Source: JANSWO01 sp964351875 (GTDB lineage Bacteria; Pseudomonadota; Gammaproteobacteria; Pseudomonadales; Azotimanducaceae). From it: a stretch of DNA of 31,356 nt. Below are positions 1-6,857 of the stretch, in pieces. The position numbers were made by a program, and so were the translations under genes. How positions within the stretch are numbered: the stretch's first letter is position 1; each line of letters starts with the position of its first letter. The notes under the pieces were generated by a model. The model searched no databases. It was not told the DNA's origin and worked only from the letters and a program-made list of their open reading frames with translations. Where the stretch lies: assembly GCA_964351875.1 (NCBI GenBank), contig CAYGQC010000030.1, forward strand, positions 1-31,356. Direction: 5' to 3'.

Positions 1-14
1 AACGGAATATCGAG

Positions 15-1436
15 CTAATAATGATCGAGAGTTCTGGATACGGTGAAGGATGGTGATTCCTCCGGCAGCGTCAGTTCGATGATGTCCGGCTTGTCGGCCG
101 TGATGACCGGGGATCCAAATACAACGTTTTGATCGGCCACGTCGTCGCTGCGCACGCGCAGGGTAACCGTGCCCTGATTGGTTTGGTTGTTTTCTTCATC
201 GCTGACGATGTCGTAGCGACCGCGATCGGTATCGATCGTCAGGGTAGTGCCTTCGCCTTCAATATTGAGCGAGACAAAGCGACTGTAGAATGTTCCCGTC
301 TCGCCGTTCTCATCTGAGATATCAACCTTGATGCGAATGAATACTTCGCCAGCCCCATCCGCAGTGTAGAAGTGACTAAACTCGGGGGCGCGCTCACCCT
401 CGGCCAGGGTTTGTGGCGGTGCATTGGTGAATAGAGTGCTGAATACTCCGCTATCGCCAGTAAATTCTACTGCCAGCGAATCGATGTTGACGTCGATGAC
501 GCCGATGTTCTCTAGCTGGATCTGTAGTCCGAGCGTATCTCCGGTGAAACCGTTTCCGTCGAAATCGAATTCCACATCACCGTCTTCATTGGTGCGTTGA
601 AGGTTGTCTCGAACGGTTACCGAGATTCGAGGTGCTGCCAGGCGAACGAGATTGCTACCGGAGAAAAACTCGAAATTATCGTTGTTGGGAGGCGAGTTGA
701 AGACAGATACCGGGATGATTGGATTGCTGCCACCACAGTCTGGAGTTGCTTGAGCCGCGGCTCCTATGGCGTCAGGCAAATCTCTCTGAGTGACGCGGAC
801 GTCGAAGGGCAGCGGGGTAGAGGTCTGAGCCTCACCGGTACGCTCGGTAATCAGGACTGCTGGTGGTGGGGAGGTGGCGATGCCTGATTGAGCGCCGATC
901 TCTCCGCGGACGGCAGCGCTGGGAATGAACAATGCCATCTCCCGCATACCTACGGTGTCGTCCCAGATGAATGCGAACTGGTTGCTGGCTTCGCGGAAGT
1001 TATTGCCTTCACCGGCGTCGGTAACCAGGAAGACATCACCGAACACAGAGCCGTCTTCGCCGATACCGCGGGGCGTGATCGTTACGTACTCACCGTATTC
1101 GCCGCTGTATTCGAGGAATGAGGTGACCTGCTGGAAGCTGACCGTCTTCGCATCGACAAACCACATGCGTGGGAATTCGTCCGGGCCATTCTGGCCGTTG
1201 GAGATGACGAGCTGGCCGGCTTCGTTGATGTGCTCGAAGAAGACGTCCGCATCGCCTCTCAGCCACTCGTAGCGGCGATCTTCGTAGTCGAAACCACACT
1301 GGACGCTCAGATTCAGAGCGTTAGCCTGTTGCGAGACGCTATTGACGGCAAGCAGGAGGGCGGCTGTGAGCAACCAGTTGAGCTTTCCGGCCCCTGCTAT
1401 CCACCCCTGTAACCCACGGCTTTCAGTACTGCTCAT
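15..1436 (-). CDS. Secreted protein of unknown function
   Basis: The 473-residue protein starts at an ATG preceded by a strong GGGGGA ribosome binding site. A hydrophobic stretch near residues 19-35 followed by a small-residue run ending in NA (about residue 40) looks like a Sec signal peptide, so the product is probably periplasmic, outer-membrane or released. The mature part is acidic and rich in Asp, Glu, Gly and Thr with predicted beta character, including Asp-rich stretches around residues 280-300 that could bind calcium. I do not recognise a named domain; the C-terminal third resembles immunoglobulin-like or invasin-like surface folds only in composition. It ends with a normal stop close to the window edge, so truncation by an upstream frameshift cannot be excluded. 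It lies 206 bases downstream of the phoX-like gene on the same strand, with a terminator-like hairpin between them, so it is probably separately expressed. Confidence 0.7.
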   Translation of the reverse strand: MSSTESRGLQGWIAGAGKLNWLLTAALLLAVNSVSQQANALNLSVQCGFDYEDRRYEWLRGDADVFFEHINEAGQLVISNGQNGPDEFPRMWFVDAKTVSFQQVTSFLEYSGEYGEYVTITPRGIGEDGSVFGDVFLVTDAGEGNNFREASNQFAFIWDDTVGMREMALFIPSAAVRGEIGAQSGIATSPPPAVLITERTGEAQTSTPLPFDVRVTQRDLPDAIGAAAQATPDCGGSNPIIPVSVFNSPPNNDNFEFFSGSNLVRLAAPRISVTVRDNLQRTNEDGDVEFDFDGNGFTGDTLGLQIQLENIGVIDVNIDSLAVEFTGDSGVFSTLFTNAPPQTLAEGERAPEFSHFYTADGAGEVFIRIKVDISDENGETGTFYSRFVSLNIEGEGTTLTIDTDRGRYDIVSDEENNQTNQGTVTLRVRSDDVADQNVVFGSPVITADKPDIIELTLPEESPSFTVSRTLDHY

Positions 1437-1602
1437 ATCTTCCCCCGAAATCTCGTTTTCAAACGGCCACAGGCATAGCGATGGCTGTGTAGATGAATTG
1501 CCTTAAGGGGTTAGGCGTGGTCAGGTGCGGGATTGGGTCAACGTGGCCGAAACTGTCCGCTGTCATGCGACAGAGCGACAGAGCGAGAGCGGGGGAAGAA
1601 GC

Positions 1603-1630
1603 CGCTCGAACGCCATTTGGCGTCCGAGCG
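1603..1630 (-). terminator. Hairpin behind the phoX-like gene
   Basis: An inverted repeat begins 12 bases after the phoX stop. The arms are CGCTCG plus ACGCC on one side and GGCGT plus CGAGCG on the other, with a 4-base loop. The single mismatch on the plus strand becomes a G-U pair in the minus-strand RNA, giving a continuous stem of 12 pairs only in the RNA that phoX would produce. The following minus-strand bases are pyrimidine-rich (GCTTCTTCCCCC) rather than a clean U tract, so it is a weak intrinsic terminator or an RNA 3' end stabiliser. Confidence 0.55.
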
Positions 1631-1642
1631 ATTGACGGACTG

Positions 1643-3490
1643 TTAGCTGCCGACTTTGCCGCCGTCCTTGCGGCGCAGCACGATCGTGCAGTCACGGGGA
1701 ATCGTGACGCCGTCCACTTCCGCAGGGAAGTTCGTACGGCTTGGATCACCGTTGCCAGGATGCTGGGTGTTCACAAACGCGGTCTTCTGATTTGGCGTGA
1801 TTGTGAAGCCTGTGATTTCGTCACTGGTGACGCCCGTTAACAGCCTCCGCAACTCGCCCGATACGACATCAGCGACCAACAGTTGGTTGTTAAGGCCATC
1901 CTTTTGGCCACCATCCGTTTCGATGAACAGACGGCCGTCATCGTCGGCCCACAAGCCGTCCGGGTCGCTGAAGGTGTCTTCGGTGCCGTGGGTTGACTCG
2001 GCAATGAGAAATATCTCCCAGGCGAAATCGAGGCCGGTATGTTTCGCGCTGTCGCGGAAGCGAATGATGTGGCCGTCCGCATTGGGAGCCAGCGGATTCG
2101 CTGCGTCGGCAACTTCTCGTTGGCTGTTATTGGTCAGCGTGATGTAGACGACTTCTTTGTTGCCGACGGCAGCCCATTCGGGACGATCCATCGGCGTCGC
2201 GCCAAGTAGGTCGCCGGCGATACGCGCGTAAGTCAGAACTTCCGCCTGGCTTGAAAAGCGCGCGGACAGGACCGGGTTGTCGATCGTGAGCTCCAGCCAT
2301 TCACCCGTTTGGTTCTCGTCGAATCGGGCAACGTAGAGAGAGCCTTCATCAAGCGGGCTGACGCCACGCTTGAGCATCGCTTTGTAGTTGTCTGCTGAGA
2401 CGAACTTGTAGATGTAGTCGAAACGTTGATCGTCACCCATGTAGCAAACGATGCGTCCGCCCTCGCCGACGACAAATTCGGCACCCTCGTGTTTGAAGCG
2501 GCCCATTGCCGTTCGCTTGACCGGAGTTTGCGTCGGATCAAACGGATCGATTTCGACACACCAGCCAAACCGGTTCTCTTCGTTCTGGAAATCCGGATCA
2601 GACAGATCGAAACGCTTGTCGTAGTTCTCCCAACCGTAGCCGAAACCACTATCCGAGAAGCCGTAGCGAGCCTGCTCCTCAGTAGCAACCCAGGTGGTTT
2701 TCTCGTTCGTCGCACCGAAGTAGCCGTTGAAGTTTTCCTCGCAGGTGACGTACGTACCCCACGGGGTGTAGCCGCTTGAACAGTTGTTGACGGTACCGAG
2801 CGGCGCATTGCCGGCCTTGGTGTCGAGTAGTTCAGAGCCGGCAACGGGGCCGCTGAAGGCAACTGGCGTGTTGACGTGAATGCGGCGATTGTTTTTGCTG
2901 CCGATCGCTGTCCATTTGCCGCGCCAGTTGGCGATCGCGATGCAGGAAACACCGTGGGCGTGCTGAGATAGTCTGACGTCCTCCAGGCTATCCGGTGCGG
3001 CTTTGCCGAGCACGTGGGAATTGCCGCCAAATTCGTGGTTGATAGCCAGCATACCGCCGCGGTTACTTGGGTTGCCGTGCTTGTCGCGAACCGGGAAGAG
3101 CCACATGCCATCGTGGCCAATGCCGACCTGTACAGCTTGCTCTTCGGCGGATGGGCGAGTGTTCGGATCACCGGTGTATTCGGGGCCACCTGGCTGGATA
3201 GGCGTGCCCCAGGGAATTAGCGTGTCGTATTCGTACTCAGCAGCCACGGCAGGCATAGGCCCTGTCCCTTCTGCGACCGAAACTGGTGTGAAATCCATCA
3301 GTGGGCTACGCCGCCCCCGATAGGTGTTTGCGCTGTTGACCCCCGATGCGAGTGCGCTGGGTACGAAGAAAGTTGCGGCTGCTGCGCCAAGGCCCCCTGC
3401 CAGAACGTTTCGGCGTGATGCGCCGGCTCGAAGGATGTCGACAAACGGACGGTTACCCGAACGATTCACGATTTCGTTATCAACACTCAT
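1643..3490 (-). CDS. phoX: PhoX/DUF839-family alkaline phosphatase, TAT-exported
   Basis: This 615-residue protein belongs to the PhoX (DUF839) family, periplasmic phosphomonoesterases that use iron and calcium to release phosphate from organic esters. An upstream in-frame ATG exists, but I chose this start because GGGGG at 3497-3501 sits at the right distance and because it places a TAT signal near the N-terminus: SRRNVLAGG at residues 25-33, then a hydrophobic Ala-rich segment ending in SALASG near residue 50. The family signature around the iron-binding cysteine is visible as GTYVTCEENFNGYF (C250, E251, E252), preceded by NHEFGG near 151-156. Length is typical of the family. A LuxR-type regulator lies upstream on the same strand. 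A palindrome and a Pho-box-like repeat about 100-130 bases upstream of the start suggest phosphate control, but this is inferred. Confidence 0.9.
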   Translation of the reverse strand: MSVDNEIVNRSGNRPFVDILRAGASRRNVLAGGLGAAAATFFVPSALASGVNSANTYRGRRSPLMDFTPVSVAEGTGPMPAVAAEYEYDTLIPWGTPIQPGGPEYTGDPNTRPSAEEQAVQVGIGHDGMWLFPVRDKHGNPSNRGGMLAINHEFGGNSHVLGKAAPDSLEDVRLSQHAHGVSCIAIANWRGKWTAIGSKNNRRIHVNTPVAFSGPVAGSELLDTKAGNAPLGTVNNCSSGYTPWGTYVTCEENFNGYFGATNEKTTWVATEEQARYGFSDSGFGYGWENYDKRFDLSDPDFQNEENRFGWCVEIDPFDPTQTPVKRTAMGRFKHEGAEFVVGEGGRIVCYMGDDQRFDYIYKFVSADNYKAMLKRGVSPLDEGSLYVARFDENQTGEWLELTIDNPVLSARFSSQAEVLTYARIAGDLLGATPMDRPEWAAVGNKEVVYITLTNNSQREVADAANPLAPNADGHIIRFRDSAKHTGLDFAWEIFLIAESTHGTEDTFSDPDGLWADDDGRLFIETDGGQKDGLNNQLLVADVVSGELRRLLTGVTSDEITGFTITPNQKTAFVNTQHPGNGDPSRTNFPAEVDGVTIPRDCTIVLRRKDGGKVGS

Positions 3491-3589
3491 ATTTGTCCCC
3501 CTGGGATTTAGGTAAAGAGTTGGTGAGTTACCGAGGGGGAGTCTGGCAAACGCCTTGACGGGCGGTGATGAAGTTTTGATGGCAGGCCG

Positions 3590-3607
3590 TGACAACTGTA
3601 ATTGTCA
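3590..3607. promoter_or_regulatory. Perfect inverted repeat upstream of phoX
   Basis: TGACAA and TTGTCA flank a 6-base centre (CTGTAA), giving a perfect 6-6-6 dyad between the regulator gene and phoX, 100-117 bases before the phoX start. Its symmetry and position fit an operator for a dimeric regulator. The regulator is unknown; the neighbouring LuxR-type gene product is one candidate. Confidence 0.4.
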
Positions 3608-3619
3608 TATTATCGTCAT
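3602..3619 (+). promoter_or_regulatory. Pho-box-like direct repeat
   Basis: Two heptamers, TTGTCAT and TCGTCAT, are separated by ATTA, reproducing the 11-base periodicity of PhoB boxes. By my alignment 14 of 18 positions match the enterobacterial consensus. It overlaps the dyad at 3590-3607 and lies upstream of a phosphatase gene, which makes it meaningful. However, it reads on the plus strand whereas phoX is on the minus strand, and functional Pho boxes normally face the gene, so confidence is limited. Confidence 0.3.
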
Positions 3620-3633
3620 GCGCCTGTGGTTTT

Positions 3634-4335
3634 TCAGGAGTCCGAAGCGTCTCGCTGATACAGGCGCGAGAACACGAGAGCGGCGCTCGTACGATCTGTT
3701 ACGCCGAGCTTTCGGTAGGTTTTGGAGAGGCAATTCCGAACCGTGCCGGGCGCATAGTTCAACTCATCAGCGATGCGCTTGGTGGAAAGGCCGTCTGTGA
3801 GCAACTCCAGAACCCGATGCTCCTGGGAAGTAAGTGTTGCCGCAGATGCCCGGTCGATCACGGGTTCGACAGTGACGCTGCCTCGAGACAAAGTTTGGTT
3901 AAGCACATCGCGCAGACGTTCGGCGGATGTGCTGAACGAAACGAGTTGAATATTGCGGCGATCTCGAGCGAGCCCGACCAACCCGGAATTACCGCTGAGC
4001 GGCATTGCCAGCCACGTATTGCTGCGAAACGCGCGATCCAGCGCAGCAAGCTCGCGAGAGAAGTTTCCTCGGCAACAGACGAATACCAGATCAAAGGATT
4101 GGCTCATCAGCGCCAGCCGAGCTTCGCGCCAGGTAATGGTGAGCGTGTATCTGGTGGGCGGCTCCAGACCGGACAGCACGCCCTCTATCGCTACGCTCAG
4201 AATGGGTATGTCGCTGATGAGCAGACAAGTGTGGCTTCTCCCGTGACGGGCCAACTTTGAATGCGCATCGAAAGTGGTTGGCATTGTGATCTGTGTGTCT
4301 GGCGACGGCTGCGCCTCACTACAGCATTGCCGCAT
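3634..4335 (-). CDS. LuxR/NarL-type regulator with a degenerate receiver domain
   Basis: The C-terminal part (about residues 167-225) is a clear LuxR/GerE helix-turn-helix: LTSQEHRVLELLTDGLSTK, then RIADELNYAPGTVRNCLSKT and YRKLGV. The N-terminal 110 or so residues resemble a response-regulator receiver fold in length and hydrophobic pattern (CLLISDIPILSVAIEGVL, then FDLVFVCCRG). The position where the phosphorylated Asp is expected after the third strand holds Cys, and the usual N-terminal acidic pair is reduced to one Asp, so phosphorylation by a kinase looks unlikely. No kinase gene is adjacent. The start is uncertain: the first ATG has no good ribosome binding site and Met18 (4284) is an alternative. 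It lies upstream of phoX on the same strand and may control it; that is inference. Confidence 0.8.
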   Translation of the reverse strand: MRQCCSEAQPSPDTQITMPTTFDAHSKLARHGRSHTCLLISDIPILSVAIEGVLSGLEPPTRYTLTITWREARLALMSQSFDLVFVCCRGNFSRELAALDRAFRSNTWLAMPLSGNSGLVGLARDRRNIQLVSFSTSAERLRDVLNQTLSRGSVTVEPVIDRASAATLTSQEHRVLELLTDGLSTKRIADELNYAPGTVRNCLSKTYRKLGVTDRTSAALVFSRLYQRDASDS

Positions 4336-4393
4336 GACAGCATTGTGTCGGTAGCAGTGATCCCAGACATCAAAGCCCCAGGCAGGACTTAAC

Positions 4394-4414
4394 GTTGATC
4401 GCCCCGCGATCGAC
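4394..4414 (+). repeat. Hairpin repeat copy 1
   Basis: Nine-base arms GTTGATCGC and GCGATCGAC enclose a CCC loop. The arms pair completely, with one G-U pair. Two further copies in the same orientation follow at 4426 and 4533. The form resembles a REP-type intergenic palindrome. Confidence 0.85.
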
Positions 4415-4425
4415 GCGTTTTCTAC

Positions 4426-4446
4426 GTTGATCGCCCTGCGATCGAC
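4426..4446 (+). repeat. Hairpin repeat copy 2
   Basis: It has the same two nine-base arms as copy 1 and a loop of CCT instead of CCC; the only difference is therefore in the loop. It starts 11 bases after copy 1 ends. Confidence 0.85.
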
Positions 4447-4474
4447 TTGCGTTCAATCCCGGGAGAGCGGCAGT

Positions 4475-4514
4475 GCATTGTTCGACTCCCACGCAGTGGG
4501 TGCCGAAACAATGC
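4475..4514. other. Hairpin structure between repeat copies 2 and 3
   Basis: GCATTGTT (4475-4482) pairs perfectly with AACAATGC (4507-4514) and encloses a second perfect stem, CCCAC/GTGGG, with a GCA loop (4488-4500). A further pair, CGGCA (4468-4472) with TGCCG (4501-4505), is also possible but crosses the outer stem, so the region could form alternative folds or a pseudoknot. It may be part of a mobile repeat unit or a small structured RNA; no promoter was identified. Confidence 0.45.
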
Positions 4515-4532
4515 TCGAGAGCGTTTTCCTAA

Positions 4533-4553
4533 GTTGATCGCCCCGCGATCGAC
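4533..4553 (+). repeat. Hairpin repeat copy 3
   Basis: This is identical to copy 1 over all 21 bases. It lies 9 bases beyond the stop of the UrcA gene (minus strand), so it could also cap or terminate that transcript. Confidence 0.85.
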
Positions 4554-4562
4554 GAGGCCTTC

Positions 4563-4856
4563 CTACCCGACGTTAGGCTTCTTGCCGTCAACAAATGCAA
4601 CCAGCTCCCGATTGTCGATCTTGTCGATCGCAGCCGTGATTATCTCGTTGAGGCAGTCTGCCTTGCCGGCGAGATCTCTGACCGAACGATACTCGTCCGA
4701 GCAGTAAGAGCGGGCTTCGCTTTCGAGACGATCAACGAGATTGGCCATGCCGGTGTCCGACAGTAGCTCCTCGTTTTCATAGGAGAAAGCAAAATCTCCA
4801 GCGAAGGCAGATGAACTCAGAATAGCTGCGGCGAATGCGAGAGTGGTCTTTTTCAT
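4563..4856 (-). CDS. UrcA-family small secreted protein
   Basis: This 97-residue protein has a clean Sec signal peptide (MKKTTLAFAAAILSSSAFA, cleavage after about residue 19). The mature part has the UrcA pattern: a strand (FAFSYENEELLSDTG), then helical segments with LVDRLESEARSYC and ADCLNEIITAAIDKI, carrying two cysteines (C52 and C68) that probably form a disulfide in the periplasm. The family is short, exported and of unknown biochemical role. A GGAG ribosome binding site precedes the ATG. It diverges from tamA, with the upstream region shared between them. Assignment rests on the length, signal peptide and Cys/helix pattern. Confidence 0.75.
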   Translation of the reverse strand: MKKTTLAFAAAILSSSAFAGDFAFSYENEELLSDTGMANLVDRLESEARSYCSDEYRSVRDLAGKADCLNEIITAAIDKIDNRELVAFVDGKKPNVG

Positions 4857-5051
4857 AGTTGCTCCGAAGAAAGTCCGTCAGTGATTGTGTTAGTCAGGGA
4901 TTTCGCTGCCCTGTCACATAAAGATGCGTGGCAAGGAAAAAGGGTTGCAAAAATATTTGGCGGATCTGGTCTGACCAACCCGCGAGCTGACTGGAAGTGT
5001 CTGGCAGTTTTTGGTGCGCGAGCCGCTGCGTGCCCCATACTCCTCGGCTTG

Positions 5052-6857
5052 ATGAACCGAGCGATCTCTATCCCACGCCTGCAACAGCTACGCGCTAATC
5101 GATACCGAGCCGGGCGTACGTCAGCCTGTGCCATGATCTTCTGTCTTCTGTCCCAGCCTGCCTTCCCGGATCCACTAGTGTCTGTTCGTTTGGAAGGATT
5201 CGGCGACGACATTCGTGCGAACGCGCTCGCCTATCTCAGCATTGACGATCTGGACGACAGCGCGGAACCTGATAGCGATGAAGATGACGTCGAGGCACTC
5301 GTACGTCGTGCTCATCGACGTGCCCAAGCGCAACTGGTCAGCGCGTTGCAGCCGTATGGTTACTACGAGCCAGTATTGGAGTCGAGCCTGAGCGATGGCC
5401 CGCCCTGGCGAGCGACCTATCGTGTTGAGAGAGGGCCTCGCGTTCGCGTAGACGATGTTGATCTCGAGATTGCCGGAGAAGGGGCATCGCTCCCCTCACT
5501 GGTGTCTGCGCTGGAGCGAATGCGTGCGCTGAAAGACCAGTACCTGGATCACGGCCGGTACTCAGAGCTGAAAGCGGAGGCCGTTGGTTCGGCGGTTGCC
5601 GCGGGCTATCTGGATGCCGGCTTCCGCTCGGCTCGCATGAACGTGTTTCCGGAGCAACAGCGAGCGAGCTTCGAGCTGGCGTTTGACACAGGCAAGCGCT
5701 GGCACTTCGGCCCGATTAAAATTGATCAGGATGTTCTGCGAGACACGTTTGTATCTCGCTATCACCAGATCGAAATCGGCCAACCCTTCGACGCTCAGCG
5801 TCTCGTTAACCTGCAGCTCGCCTTGACTGATAGCGGGTATTTCTCAGACGTCGAGTTGGATGTCCGTCGAGATGCCGCGATTAATCAGAACATACCGGTG
5901 TTGATAACCGCGTCCCCGAGCAAGCGTCAGCGCTACAGCATCGGTGCCGGCTTTGGTACCGATACCGGGCCGCGCGTAAAGGCGGGTCTGGAAACTCGTC
6001 GCGTTAACGCGCGCGGCCACCGCTATCGATTTGATCTTCGTGCATCAGCAGTGAGTAGCGCCCTGCGAGCGGAGTACCGCATTCCGTTCAAGAACATTGC
6101 GGAAGATGTCTGGCGCATTCAGGGGCGTATCGAGCGATCAGAAATCGGTGATGCGAACGCGGCCCAATATTCTGTTGGCGCAGCGCGGGAGGATTCCTGG
6201 GGTTCGATTCGCCGCCGGCTCTTCGTCAATGTCGAACGCGAGAATTTTAAGTTTGGTGATCAACTCTCCCAGGCGTCTACGCTGGTTTACCCGGGCATCA
6301 CTTTGTCGACGGGGTCCCTGGATAGCGCTCGTTTTGTGCGGCGTGGTTACAGCGCGACGGCGACGCTGCAATCCGGTGCTGACGCCCTGGGTTCAGATAT
6401 CGATTTCTTCTCCGCGCGTCTAGGCACCCGGGTGGTGTTTCCGCTGGGCGCTCGCAGCCGGGTGCTGGCCAGCGTCGACCTCGGCCATGTCGTATCCAGT
6501 GAGTTTGATGATCTGCCACCGTCCCAGCGGTTTTTTGCTGGCGGTGATCGGAGCGTTCGTGGCTACCGGTTCGAGTCGATTTCTCCGCAGAACGAATTCG
6601 GTGATGATATCGGCGGCGACACGCTGGCGACTCTTAGCGTTGAGGCGGATCACTTTTTCAATGACAACTGGGGTGTGGCGTTGTTTGCTGATCGCGGCAG
6701 CAGTTCGCGTGGCTCAGCATTTGATTGGCGAGAGAGTGCCGGGCTCGGGTTACGCTATCGATCACCGGTGGGCATGATTCGACTTGATCTTGCGCACCCC
6801 TTCGATGATCCGGACACCAGCTTTCGTATTCACTTGAGTATTGGCCCTGATCTGTGA
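5052..6857 (+). CDS. tamA: TamA, Omp85-family outer-membrane assembly protein
   Basis: TamA is an outer-membrane barrel with periplasmic POTRA domains that works with TamB in outer-membrane protein or lipid trafficking. From this start the protein has 601 residues: a basic N-terminus with a short hydrophobic signal (CAMIFCLLS) ending near residue 40, about three POTRA domains (roughly residues 45-250, with ALQPYGYYEP typical of the family), and a 16-strand-type barrel to the C-terminus. The conserved barrel motif appears as GGDRSVRGYRF, and the tail contains GLGLRYRSPVGMIRLDLAHPF. The reading frame is open further upstream to a GTG at 4881, but that start would have no signal peptide and would overlap the UrcA promoter. 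The chosen ATG lacks an obvious ribosome binding site, so the start is moderately certain; Met28 at 5133 is an alternative. It overlaps tamB by 4 bases. Confidence 0.92.
   Translation: MNRAISIPRLQQLRANRYRAGRTSACAMIFCLLSQPAFPDPLVSVRLEGFGDDIRANALAYLSIDDLDDSAEPDSDEDDVEALVRRAHRRAQAQLVSALQPYGYYEPVLESSLSDGPPWRATYRVERGPRVRVDDVDLEIAGEGASLPSLVSALERMRALKDQYLDHGRYSELKAEAVGSAVAAGYLDAGFRSARMNVFPEQQRASFELAFDTGKRWHFGPIKIDQDVLRDTFVSRYHQIEIGQPFDAQRLVNLQLALTDSGYFSDVELDVRRDAAINQNIPVLITASPSKRQRYSIGAGFGTDTGPRVKAGLETRRVNARGHRYRFDLRASAVSSALRAEYRIPFKNIAEDVWRIQGRIERSEIGDANAAQYSVGAAREDSWGSIRRRLFVNVERENFKFGDQLSQASTLVYPGITLSTGSLDSARFVRRGYSATATLQSGADALGSDIDFFSARLGTRVVFPLGARSRVLASVDLGHVVSSEFDDLPPSQRFFAGGDRSVRGYRFESISPQNEFGDDIGGDTLATLSVEADHFFNDNWGVALFADRGSSSRGSAFDWRESAGLGLRYRSPVGMIRLDLAHPFDDPDTSFRIHLSIGPDL

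Noticed and set aside
2233..3189. 318-codon frame overlapping phoX on the same strand
   Set aside because: Its translation is rich in Arg, Ser and Thr with no motifs, whereas the phoX frame has a signal peptide and family signatures.
3589..4260. 223-codon plus-strand frame opposite the LuxR-type gene
   Set aside because: It is a mirror of a well-supported helix-turn-helix gene and lacks recognisable motifs.
4475..4505. tRNA-like T-loop sequence (GTTCGACTCC)
   Set aside because: The flanking bases do not form the T stem and no acceptor, D or anticodon arms can be drawn.
4394..4553. Possible CRISPR array
   Set aside because: There are only three short self-complementary repeats, with unequal spacers (11 and 86 bases) and no cas genes.
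4881..5051. Longer tamA start at the GTG
   Set aside because: It would add a 57-residue leader without a signal and overlap the UrcA upstream region.
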